Assembly (NCBI GenBank): GCA_007258455.2
Contig: VDFB02358134.1
Coordinates: 208,676,407 to 208,740,406, forward strand
DNA length: 64,000 nucleotides
Origin: Sequoia sempervirens
Lineage: Eukaryota > Streptophyta > Pinopsida > Cupressales > Cupressaceae
Reading direction: 5' to 3'
Position numbers and translations under genes: made by a program. Shown piece after piece: positions 11,959 to 22,125 of the stretch; position 1 is the first letter of the stretch; every line of letters starts with the position of its first letter. The notes under the pieces are model-generated. The model saw nothing but the letters and a program-made list of their open reading frames with translations. It searched no databases and had not been told where the DNA came from.

Positions 11959-13290
11959 TTTCACTGGGAGGACCTCACGACACTAGTTGAGCATAATTGT
12001 GACGTAGCCACCTTATGGTTGGTTCACAACATCACGCAAGAGAACATCACTTTAATGTTGTTGGTTGCATCACTTAAAAGAAAAGTGTTACAATGGTTCA
12101 AAGGTCTCCCAAACAACTCATTCATGACATCGGATGTGTTAGGTAATGATTTATATCAACATTTTGTTGATAAATTTGATAATTTGTCTTCATTAGAGTA
12201 GTTGCACACCATTCAGAGGGTGCCACATGAGCACTTGGCTAATTTCAACTACCCATTTCAGAGAACCTGGGATAAGATTCCTGCAATGGTAAAACTTTTA
12301 CGAACACATGCTTTTTTGTTTTACTTAAAAGCTTTGAATAGTAATATTTCAGTCATGACTCAATCTATGGGTGGGCTTACACTCCCTAACACCTATGACA
12401 TAGCCATTAGAGTAGAGAACTATCTCGTCCAAGATGGAGACATAGCCCCTAGACCTCCTATTCCTTTGTTTCTAGAAATACAACCACCTACCCCTATTGT
12501 TGTACCTCCCTTAGTTGTTGTCCCACCTATTCCATCAATAGGCTATCATAACGCAACCCAATAAGTCGTTACTCCAGCCCTTAACCAAGAATTTCAAGAG
12601 ATTAAAAGTATACTGAAGACTTTTGGGAATGATCTTGTGAGCATAAAGAAGCAAGTAGGTCATGACCATAAGCCTTGTCAAGCCCCTTATTAGCAAAACC
12701 AGCCAAATAGGTCTGCTTTTTAGAATGATTACCAAGCCTAAAGAAGGAATTTTAAACCTAGGCCATTCCAGCCATACAATCCAAACACAGCTAGTTTTTC
12801 AAAGGAACTTGTGTCCAAAAATAATGTTGCCCAGGATTGCGATTGGTGTTATCCATGCAATCATCCCCATAACCAATCAACATGTGCTAATGGAATGAGA
12901 AATCAAACTTTAATGATTCAAAACAACTATGTTGGTTCAAAAAATGTTGCAGATCAGAATCAAGAACAACAAGATAATGTGGAAGTTGCCTTGTCAAACT
13001 AGAAGAGCTCTGAATTATGTGGCATGAATGGCCAAGATCAACAAAATTCTCCTGTTTTGGCTAATACTAGGTCAAACAAGAGGGCTATAGATCTAGGACA
13101 GCAAGCTAGAAATTCACAAAAGGAACCCACAAATAGTAAGCAACCCATTTCATTGAGTGTTAATGTTGCCACACAGCATAAAATGTAGATTCTACTAAGA
13201 GGCCAAGAAATACCTAGGAAGGAGTAGACAAGAATTCATTTGTAGCCTTTGCAGAGGAAAAACAATGTTGCTGTCACAAAAAACTAGCAA
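11959..13290 (+). pseudogene. Decayed gag of element A
   Basis: Capsid-type sequence at about 11990-12480 with a W-F-x-x-L-P motif (12091-12114) and a following helical region. A proline-rich spacer follows at 12460-12540, a helical stretch near 12570-12660, then a zinc-knuckle-like C-x2-C-x3-H-x4-C cluster at about 12840-12885. The one reading frame is interrupted by many stops, nearly all TAG (for example 12199, 12691, 12721, 13000). It would supply the structural particle protein of the element. Confidence 0.65.
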
Positions 13291-13815
13291 AAGGTAAATT
13301 CTTCATTATTTAATATTGTTGAGCATCTCAAGAAAACCATTGTCAGTGTGTCAGTATTAGATGCTTTACACCTTCCAAGGTAGAAAGGTTTATTGCAGAA
13401 AGCTTTAGTTGAGTTGTCTATTTTTGACAATGCTAATCAAGGAGTTGCCAAAGTCATGCTTGCTAATGATCTAGAGAATAAAAATGAGTAGAAAATCAAA
13501 GAGGTAAAGCCTCCCCCATTCTACTTAAGTTTGATTATTGGCGATAAGATTGTTCACAATTCTATGGTTGATTCTAAGGCCAGTAGTTCAGTCATTCCTA
13601 AGACTTTAGCTAATAAGTTAGGTCTTGATTATGAGCCTAATCCCTAGAAAGGCATAGTGCAATTAGATGGGTCTAGTATTAAAACAGCTCGTATTATCAA
13701 AAATCTAGCTCTTACTTTGCACGCATCCCCATTTTTTTCTCTTCATTAAGATATACATGTCATTGACTTACTACAGCACTTTTCCATTTGTCTCTCAAGG
13801 GATTTTATAGCCAAG
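13291..13815 (+). pseudogene. Decayed protease of element A
   Basis: An aspartic-protease-like segment. The catalytic D-S/T-G triad appears as D-S-K (Asp codon at 13570-13572), followed by A-S-S-S-V and a downstream L-G-x(n)-Q-L-D-G-S segment typical of plant gypsy proteases. In-frame stops occur at 13495, 13646 and 13747. The Gly-to-Lys change alone should abolish activity. Confidence 0.6.
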
Positions 13816-14733
13816 TTGGGTGGATTTCTATCTTTAGATTGGTCTCATTTGTTTTTTACAACAAGGTATGGTACAAAAGTGACCATAAATTCTAAGCCTC
13901 TCACCAAAGACCATATCAAACCATATTCACCAAATCCTATAAATTCTAAGCTCTATGCCACCACTGCACTGGAGAAGAAAACCATGACCTCAAACTGTAG
14001 CACCCATATAGAAAATATCAATGTAGATGAATGGGCAGCCGAAGATCAGAAGCTTGATCCTTTTCAGCACATAGATGAAATAGGATTAGGAGTCTATATG
14101 ATTAGAGAACCTGATTGTGATATTCCTAATCTTTGTAAAGAGGAGGAACCATTTGCAGAAACAGGAAATGAGCTTTGGAAGCTTTATTTCAATGGTTCGA
14201 GAAGCAGTATTGGTGCTGGAGGTGGGGCTATGTTGATAAAACCCAAAGGAGATAAATACTTTTTAGCATGCAAATTTTCTTTCAGTTGTTCAAATAATAC
14301 AACTAAGTATGAAGCATTGGTCCATGGTCTCAAATGGGCCCGCAAAAGAGGTATTAAATGCTTGCAAGTTTATGGTGATTTAGAACTAATTGTAAATCAG
14401 ATCAAAAATTTAATTGCTGCTAAGAATGATTTTCTTAAGAAATATAAGCATCATCCATGTATGGGATTTGATGGAATATTTTGATGCTTTTAATATTGTT
14501 TCGATTCATAGAAATGAAAAATAAGCATGCTGATAGGATTGTTGTAATAGGAGCCCAATTTGATATTCCCAATGAAATTCATAAAGTAGAGGCACGTCAA
14601 TATCTAAAAATAGTGGTCAAACCTTCTGTACTTGACATTAATGTGAGTTGGCAGGTTTTTGACAGATATGAGTAAATTATAAATTTCTTGATTGTTGAAG
14701 CTGAGTTTGCAGATGGAAACCAACAAAAATGGT
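13816..14733 (+). pseudogene. RNase H-like domain of A, located upstream of RT
   Basis: The long open stretch 13816-14484 ends with an RNase H fold: L-Y-F-N-G-S (canonical L-Y-F-D-G-S, so the first catalytic Asp is Asn), K-Y-E-A-L, V-Y-G-D, and after two frameshifts near 14480-14520 the final H-A-D-R-I-V. A conserved linker with W-Q-V-F follows at 14580-14675. The coding frame continues after B at 31608 into RT. The position before RT, not after it, is the notable point. This is probably an archaeal-type RNase H as in Tat elements; that assignment is inference. Confidence 0.65.
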
Positions 14734-14738
14734 ACCAG
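14734..14738. repeat. Target-site duplication of B (left), ACCAG
   Basis: ACCAG precedes the B LTR and recurs at 31603-31607. Removing B and one copy leaves the A frame continuous (Trp-Tyr-Gln across the join). Confidence 0.85.
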
Positions 14739-15107
14739 TAATATGATGATCAGTGTGATCCTAAGAATTTTATCCTACTCTAATGTGCAAAATAACTCAA
14801 AAATGCAAGTGCTAAAAAACTAAGGACACTTCAAGATTAGCCAAAAGAGTGATAAGACAAGAAGGAAAATGGATAAAACAAGATGCAAACAATTTCACCT
14901 TCCTTGTTGTTGATGACTCCTTGATTGGCCCTTGCTTGGGATGATTTTGTGTGCTCCTTAGATGATTTCTTGAGTGACTAAATGTAAGATTGAATGTGCA
15001 AAATGGTTAGAATGGATAGCTAGATGATGGTAAATGATTGAGAATACAAATTGGCAGCATGTAGTTATCAAATGGCTAAGTGTTTTTCAATGCCCTTGAG
15101 GAGGGGG

Positions 15108-15115
15108 TATTTATA
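15108..15115 (-). promoter_or_regulatory. TATA box in B 3' LTR
   Basis: TATAAATA on the minus strand, preceded by CTCC exactly as in the LTR of E (54494-54501). In the B 5' LTR the same place reads TATGAATA. Confidence 0.6.
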
Positions 15116-15917
15116 GGAGAATTTGAATTCTCTAGAGAATTCAACGATCAAGATGCATCCAACAAGGTCAAGATGAAAGGCTATGGTGGGTTGAGAACCC
15201 ACAAGCCCTCACATCTTGACATGTGATTGGTGAAGTGGCCAAGAGAAGATGAGGTGTAAGTGAGGTGTCAAAAAGGTACATGAGGTGGAGGAAGGACAAA
15301 CACCTTGAGGAGTGAGGAGATTTCCTCAAAAAGGGATTCCTTGTCTCCAAGTGGGAGTGAAAGAGACATTTGAGAAATTTTGGAATTCCTCAAAAATCTA
15401 CATGGGAAAAGGAAAGGTGGTTGGGGATATAAATGTGAATTAAAAATTCACATTCTTAGGAAAATCTAAAGGGTAAAAGGTGGGCTCCAAAAAGGTGGGA
15501 CTTGGTCATATGTGGAGATTGTGACAAGTCCAAGGTTCTAGAAGCCTTGGAAGGATGGAATGTGAATTAAAAATTCACATATAAAAGAGGGAAACCTAGG
15601 ATATATAAATATGAATTAAAAATTCACATGGAAAAGGGGGTCAATGCTAAAAGAAGGTAAGTGCAAAGGTTGGCTAAAAAGTGGTGCTAAATATAGCTAA
15701 TGACCTTGGTTAAGGTTGTACAAATATTGGATTAAGCTAATTAATGGAAGGTTAGAGGCAAGTGGCAAATGTAGGAGGATGGGACATTAATCTTTGATTA
15801 TCATAATCATGGATTAATTAAATTAATTCAAATTAGGGCAAGATTATGGAGGATGTGACAAGGAGAGAGAAAATGAAGAATTTTAAATTGATTTAAAATT
15901 AAAAGGGGAAAAATGAC

Positions 15918-16104
15918 TAAATTAAATAAATAGGCATATTTATTTAATTTAGAGAGGAAGACGGTGAAAGATAAAGTATTTAATTATTAAATTAAATACT
16001 TCACAAATATGAGATGAAAGGTATAATATTAATTTAATAAATTAATATTTAATATGATAGACGGAAAGGCAGTAAATTTAATCATATGGGAGTGATTAAA
16101 TTTA
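15918..16104. repeat. Array of four perfect hairpins in the B LTR
   Basis: Arms at 15918-15931/15938-15951 (14 bp, TAAATTAAATAAAT), 15975-15985/15990-16000 (11 bp), 16025-16036/16038-16049 (12 bp) and 16073-16084/16093-16104 (12 bp). They lie within the first 200 bases of the LTR in element orientation and recur in the 5' LTR (about 31405-31592). E has a comparable series at 53918-54148. Confidence 0.75.
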
Positions 16105-16114
16105 GATGTCTACA

Positions 16115-16130
16115 TTTTGCCCCTCTTTGA
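16115..16130 (-). other. Polypurine tract of element B
   Basis: On the minus strand CAAAGAGGGGCAAAA runs straight into the LTR start TGTAGAC. It fixes the element's orientation and matches the tract of E at 53822-53837. Confidence 0.8.
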
Positions 16131-16839
16131 AATATTGTTAGGATAACAGTGTTTCGATGAAAAATAAAATGCAAATGAGGGAGGAAATGACAGATGGTGA
16201 TGCCCCTAGCATGGAAAAGGTTAATGATACCCTAATGACCAGGCTGAATGAATGGAGGAATGGTAAGAAGGTATGCCCCCTCGAGAGGGCGGTCGGGGAA
16301 GAAAGAAGGGGGTCCCTAGGCGACATCTCGATAGAAAGAAAAGAAGGACACCATTGGATAGAGCTCAAAAAACTAAGCAATTTTAGTTTTTGAACAGAGG
16401 TGATCCAATGCACGGTTTGCAAATGGCAGCCTTGGGAAGTTTGGGATTAGTTGGAGGAATAAAAAGTTAAATAAAAGGTAAAAAATACCTTTTTGGAGGA
16501 AGAGGTTAAAAAGGTAATTTTAAAAATTACCGTGGTTATTTTCACTATAGCAGTTGAGAGAAGGAGAGTAGAGGAAAGAAAGCTGACGAGGAGGAACGAT
16601 GCCGACAGACAATGACATCGCGATCGTGCACTGGGCGGACGAGGTGTGTGCACTATACAGTGGGGGCGTGGGTGAACAGCAGGTGAGTAGCAATAAAAAC
16701 CCACATATTTAATTTATGCACTGATTACGTAAAAATTAAAAATTTGAAAATGTGGGTTTTGTTGGGTAGGAAAAATAAAAAAATGGGTCCGAAATAAATT
16801 ACAGGTCAAAAGGCAGGAAAAATAGAGGTCAAAGGGCGA
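16131..16839. other. Spacer between B polypurine tract and GC-rich island
   Basis: No supported gene. Short ORFs on both strands are uninterpretable. It corresponds in position to about 52800-53820 of element E, with no obvious sequence match. Confidence 0.4.
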
Positions 16840-17236
16840 GGGTGCCGCTAACGTTAGGGACTGAAGCGAGCACGCTGCCCCGCCACGGTGGCACTGGCAT
16901 TGGCGGTCGGCCCGGTGAGCTGTTCCGCCGCAAGCTTCCACCTCGGGCATACTTCCGGAAACTTCGGGCATTAAGCGGGCCAGGTGAGGCATGCTTACCA
17001 TGTGGGCGCTGGTGCCCAGCCGGTTGCGGCCGAGGGGTTCGCCCGTGGGGTGTTGCCGCCCCGCCGCCAGGTGTTTCACCGACCGCCGGGTAGTTTTGAC
17101 TGCGGGGGAAGCAGAAGGGGCTACGCGGTACAGTTTTGCCCCACTGCGGCAGGGCAGTCCTGCCCCAGCCGGGGGTGGATCCACCCATCGGCAATCCGGC
17201 AGGGGTAACCTATCGGGGGGCTGGGCGGGCAGGCAG
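16840..17236 (+). promoter_or_regulatory. GC- and CpG-rich island upstream of the PMD gene
   Basis: About 400 bases of clearly GC-rich sequence with dense CpG and GCCGC/CCGCC words, in a region otherwise AT-rich. It ends about 60 bases before the first in-frame ATG of the antisense PMD gene. ORFs open on both strands here, as expected from GC-rich DNA lacking stops, and none resembles a protein I know. A promoter or 5' UTR role for the PMD gene is inference from position. Confidence 0.4.
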
Positions 17237-17294
17237 GAGAAAAAGAGAAAAAGACAAGGGGGAAGATAGAGAAAAAAGATAGAAAAAAGAAATA

Positions 17295-18540
17295 ATGAGA
17301 AATATGTTTGTGTGCATGCAGAGTTTTGAGCGGTTATGCGTGCATGAGCGACGGTCAGAGGTGATGGCGGCGACGATAGCAGTGATGAACGGGGAGGATC
17401 AGGTGGCGTTGGATCATGCAGGGTTAGGTCACTATGTTTAGTTTCCAGAGGTCAAAGCACATCCGGCGATGTTGACAGCATTGATAGAGAGATGGAGCTT
17501 AGAGACATCGACATTTCATTTCCCTACAGGAGATATGACCATGACGTTGGAGGATGTGTGGCATATCCTGAGTCTATCGATTGCTGGCCAGTTAGTGAGC
17601 GAGGTGGTGTCTACAGGGGTAGAGTTACAGGAGACCTTGAGAGTTTTGTTCGGTCATGTGACGTTGCCCCTGGTGAAGGGGCAGTTGGATTTGGATGGGT
17701 GTTTGTCAGTGGGTGTGTCAGCCTCACCGTTATTCTTGTGTGGCCTTATTCGTGGGATACTTTGCCAGATCGGAGCAGACGGACATGTAGCTTGCATTAT
17801 ATGGAGGTGATCCACCACATTATCGAGTGGCAGGGGGGACCATTTTCGTGGGGGTCATGTGTATTGGTACAGCTGTACATAGATATGCACGGGATCTGCT
17901 ACCGGGAGGTAGCGAGTGTGACACATGTGACGCTGCTGCAGATTTGGGCATGGGAGCATATTGCCGTGATGAGACCGATAGTGGTGAGGAGGGGGACAAT
18001 GGATGATCGTGAGCCCATGGCTTGGGACTATGGGGAGGAGAGAGGTTGGGTTTTTGGCTATGAGATGCAGGGGGAGATGGAGGGGTGGAGGAGAGCATTT
18101 GATGATTTGCATTCAGGGGATATAGAGTGGTAGCCATATAGGGCGTGTCAGTTCAGGGGATGGATGGATACGAGGAGTCATGAGGGGTATTTTCTGAGCC
18201 GGTGTTTTATTATTGGTACTCTACCACGCATAGTAGAGTCTCATCGACCAGACAGAGTTCTGAGACAGTTTGGGGTGATACAAGATATTCCGATGGCACC
18301 TATCCTATTCTGACGGTATAGTAGAGAGCTACTATGGGGAGGCTGCATAGCACTAGCGACAGCCAGGGCGTCATGGATGGCAGCAGGACAGGCGGCTTAT
18401 CCAGGGAGAGCAAGAGGAGAGCAGGTGTTAGTGGTGACCGAGTGATATTGGAGGTGGTTCTAGAACAGGTTATGGAAGAGGATTACACCTATTCAGCCTA
18501 TTTTGAGGGTAGCGGGTGTCGTACTAAAGGATGCGTAGAT
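17295..18540 (+). pseudogene. Plant mobile domain (PMD) protein, antisense ORF of B, N-terminal part
   Basis: Starts at the most upstream in-frame ATG (17295; others at 17304 and 17316). The first frame, to 17810, gives the PMD hallmark: L-T-A-L-I-E-R-W, then T-F-H-F-P-T-G-D-M-T-M-T-L-E-D-V, then an I-L-x-L-x-I-x-G pattern. After a frameshift around 17700-17760 the second frame gives the later PMD region: V-T-H-V-T-L-L-Q-I-W-A-W-E-H and E-S-H-R-P-D-R-V-L-R-Q-F-G (about 17910-17965 and 18239-18280). Stops at 17440, 18133 and 18311 interrupt it. PMD proteins (MAIN/MAIL family in plants) act in genome stability and silencing, and PMD sequences are also carried by transposons. It is convergent with gag-pol of B. 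Confidence 0.8.
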
Positions 18541-20435
18541 ATTACGAAGGGAGAGGAGAGGAGGGGAGTAGTAGTGATGAGAGGGGACAAGAGGAGCCCG
18601 AGGGGGATGAGAGAGAGTAGGTAGGCAGAGCAGGGAGGAGGAGGAGAAATCAGAGATGAGGCTGAAGAGAGAGTCAGCAGCGGGAGAGGGGGTAGCCACA
18701 GAGAGCCTAGGGAGAGCAAATGGTGGACAGATAGCCCATGGAGAGCAGAGGGTGGAGGAGGTGGTAAATGCGAGGGACGCTGCAGAGGAGGGGAGGAGAC
18801 AGTTTGTGGTAGGATGACATGGGCAGCCACGGTGGTTGCAGGTTCGGCTGACTATAGAGAGTCATGAGGCTTATCAAGAGCCAGAGAGTGGAGAGGAGGA
18901 GGAGGTGAGAGCAGCACTAGGAGAGGAGAGGAGGTCACCACAACATCGATTTGTGGTTGAAAGACAGGGAGAGGCGAGACGATTTCGGGTTCGCCGGATT
19001 GTGGAGGACCAGGAGGAGCAACAGGAGCAGGGGGATAGGGAGCAGCCAATAGGTGGGGAGGATGAGACAGAGCAGGTGGTTGGAGAGGAGGATGTGATGG
19101 TTGGGGAGGAGGATGTGGTGGTTGGGGAGGAGGATGTGATGGATGTGGATAGGGATGCGGCGGAGGAAGATGTTGCAACAGCAGGATCATTAGCTTTAGT
19201 TCCTTATCAAGTGAACAAGGATGCGGCAGAGGAGCAGAGGTGAGAGTACATATGGCAGAACGGAGAGTGAGGGCTCTTGAGGTTTAGCTGGCTAGAGTAG
19301 AGCAGGAGTCATTGAGAGATTATGAGGCCATGGTTTTCGAGCTTGGGGGAGCGGTGGAGGAGAGAGACAGGGCACAGTCAGAGGTGCGGAGGATACAGGG
19401 GGAGTTGACTAGTATGACATGGGACCGCGATAGATTGTAGGCAGAGGTCATAGTTTTACAGGCCAGGGGGAGCCAGAGGGGAGGATAGAGCAGGGAGCTG
19501 ATCAGGGAGTAGGAGGTACTAGTCAGCAGCTAGGAGATCTCCAGCGAGACTGGGACGAGCTTCAGGATAGGGTACATTGTCTTGAGCAGGCAGTTGGAGA
19601 TATGGGGCTGATGTAGGAGAGGGAGGCTATGGCAATAGAGCAGGCATGGATTATGCAGGCCGAGAGGGACGCAGCACAGGCATAGGTGCAGGTTATGGAG
19701 GCAGAGAGGAATGTAGCACAGGCACGCATTCAGAGTGAGAGAGCCACAGCAGAGGCGGAGATACAGTCAATGCGGAGGGGGAGAGATGAGGTGGTAGCAG
19801 AGGTAGGGACTCTCCAAAGAGAGAGGGATTTGGCAGAGTTGCGGGCACATGCCCTTCAGAGGGAGAGAGATGCTGCAGTGACTCGGGCACAGGGGGCTGA
19901 GAGGGAGAGAGATGTAAATACAAACCCTATAGGTAGAGAGGATTCCGCAATGGCTCATGTTCCGACAGGTCAGGGTGTGGGTGGGATGCCAGGAGCAGAT
20001 GTGCAGATTGTGGAGAGAGAGAGGGATGTAGCGGTGGCACGGGCAATGGCTGCGAAGGAGATGAGGGATAGATTACAGGCAGAGTTGGCACAAAGTCGGC
20101 TGGCTCAGGAGGCATGGGAGTAGGAGAGGAGAGCCATTACCAGGGACCGAGATAGGTATTGACATGAGCAGAATTCCGCTCGGGTCCAAGTTACGGAGAG
20201 AGAGGAGAGCATGAGAGAGGCAGGGTTTTGGATGGTTGCATATTATGATGCAGTTCCTGATCCGACACAGCAGAGATTCTGTTATACCCGGAAGACACCT
20301 CAGATGCCAGCGCCATCTCAGTCATTAGGGACATAGACCCATGGTTACAATGATTCACCAGGGGTTTCACCAGGCAGGGGAGCAGGACCTGAGTCACCAC
20401 AGAGATCAAATGTGGGGAGTTCATTCGGGAGGTGA
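18541..20435 (+). pseudogene. Coiled-coil C-terminal part of the B PMD gene
   Basis: Continues the PMD gene through at least two more frame changes (open stretches 18836-19243, 19252-19490 and 19686-20123, ending at a TGA at 20433-20435). The sequence is dominated by Glu, Arg, Ala and Gln in heptad-like runs (repeated E-R-D-x-A and L-Q-R-E-R-D motifs), typical of a long coiled coil. An acidic block with repeated G-E-E-D-V lies at 19080-19150. Total gene length from 17295 is about 3.1 kb, roughly 1040 codons if intact. Pro/His-rich ORFs on the opposite strand are shadows of these Glu/Gly codons. Confidence 0.6.
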
Positions 20436-21884
20436 TAGGCTACTGAGTTTTTGACAGATGCAGGATGGAGTGTGTAGGATTTATTGACAGAGATCATAGA
20501 TGTTCCATATCTCTAGATTTTGTATTTTATCATGTGATGGATATATGTATGATGGACATGTGACACATATTATATTATATTGATATGAGACAGTTCTTAT
20601 TAACACCATGTAGTATGTTTCCTTTTATGATGGGTGATTATATGCATGCGTATATGGTATTACGTGTTTATGTGGATGGATGCATTGGTGTATTTATGTG
20701 TTGGTTTATTTATTCTCATGTTTATGATATGAGATGTTCATGTGGATGATTGGATATATGTTCTTATGGAATACGAATAATTTTATTGATGCAAATATGT
20801 GCATGGTGATATGTTATGTGTACCTATGGAATCTATGATGATTTATATATATGGATGCCTAGTTAACCTATTTTTCATGTATATGTGTATAATGGATTTT
20901 GTATGAACATTTTGTGTATGTAGGATGTGATGTATTATGTGTCAAACACTTTGTGATGCAGGTGGCGATGTATGTATGGATCTAACATTTGGTGATACAG
21001 GTGACGATGGATATATGGACTTAACACGTAATGCAGGTGAGGATGGATATATGGAATAGTACTTTTGTAATTTTAGAGGAAATAACACACGGCCATAAGT
21101 GCCAATAAGAACTGACATAATAATGGGAGGTGGGTATGTGGTGATTGTGAAGATAGATGTCATTTGGCATCTGTCAAAAAGTATCAGTATCCTGAGAAGA
21201 ATGGAAAAGAATGGGGGAAAGTATTTGCACAACCAAAACCATAGGGTGAGTGTTAATGCAATGATTATGAAAATGCAATCCTAATTCAATTTTCCATCTT
21301 TGGAGCACTGGTTTTTGCTATAGCATAAGACACGATACACCAAGGTATGGAGGACTGAGGTAGATTAGTGTCCAATGCATGAGACAAACACGCCAAACAA
21401 GAAGGCTATCCCAATACCCCAAAGTCACAAAGACCTTGTTCGGGTCTGGTATTGAGATAACCACAAGCACAAAAAGATGCCCCAACATAACACAAGATCT
21501 CGAGGATCTTGGTGGGTACTATGTGGGACTACCAAGAAGACACAATCAAAGAAAAGATCAAGATATGCCCCTATGTGGACCAATCAAAACACGCCATAAT
21601 ATGATGGATTATGGCAGCCTTGATAAGTGATGATAGGGAGACCAAATGATAAATAAAAACCAAAAGCATCAAAAGATCGCAATCAATTTCAAATGTCCAT
21701 TGCCATAGGATCAAGGGGATAGATGGAATTGATGAGGTCTATTAGGAAGGATGTATCCTAATGAGACCTATGATGGATACTAAGCGAAAAGATCGATAAA
21801 AATTGATTAGATTCGTTGGTACAAATGGGTCTTGTTTGTTAAGGACCAGCTAGATAAAGGCATAGCTTGATGACACAACACAAG
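20436..21884. other. Simple-sequence spacer downstream of the B PMD gene
   Basis: TG/AT-rich with recurring ATGGATATATG words up to about 21060, including three copies of a 39-base unit at 20943-21056 (GATGCAGGTGGCGATG core). 21060-21884 shows no gene. It lies between the convergent PMD and pol genes. Confidence 0.5.
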
Positions 21885-22125
21885 GGAGACAAGACACAAC
21901 CTAAAGACCTAGGGGCTTGGGGGCCGATCAGAGATTAGCCTTGCCTATGTGAAAGCGTAGAGCCCTTGTAGTTCATGGAAAAAGACCATGGATAAAGCGG
22001 AAAGAAGACAATGGAAACCAATGATGAAGGACACAACACACGATAGACAAATGCCCCAGGGGAGGATCAAATGACCAACCTTGCCTACATGAAAGTGCAG
22101 GGGCAACGTAGTTTGACAAAAGATG
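21885..22125 (-). repeat. ~140 bp repeat, two copies, downstream of B integrase
   Basis: The words TTGCCTATGTGAAAG (21941) and TTGCCTACATGAAAG (22081) mark two diverged copies about 140 bases apart, each followed by GTAG and preceded by a run such as CCTAGGGGCTTGGGGGCC. In the element's direction these read CTTTCA-ATAGGCAAGG...CCCC...CTAGG, the same as the ~150 bp tandem units of element E at 48825-49300. Confidence 0.6.

Larger units (their letters stand above)
14739..16114 (-). repeat. 3' LTR of element B (1376 bp)
   Basis: In element orientation it starts TGTAGACATC at 16114 directly after a purine tract and ends at 14739 (ending TTA where CA is expected) against the ACCAG duplication. 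15048-16114 matches 30540-31602 closely. The last 309 bases (14739-15047) have no counterpart in the 5' LTR. It carries a TATA box (15115-15108 on the minus strand), an 18-base perfect palindrome (15125-15142), three copies of a TGTGAATT palindrome (15434, 15561 and 15610) and four AT-rich hairpins (15918-16104). Confidence 0.9.

Noticed and set aside
16829..17269. Overlapping ORFs on both strands in the GC-rich island
   Set aside because: Long ORFs on both strands at once are expected in GC-rich DNA with few stop codons; none shows protein-family motifs.
18493..20115. Pro/His/Ser-rich minus-strand ORFs
   Set aside because: They are the complement of the Glu/Gly/Arg-rich coiled-coil part of the PMD gene and have no motifs of their own.
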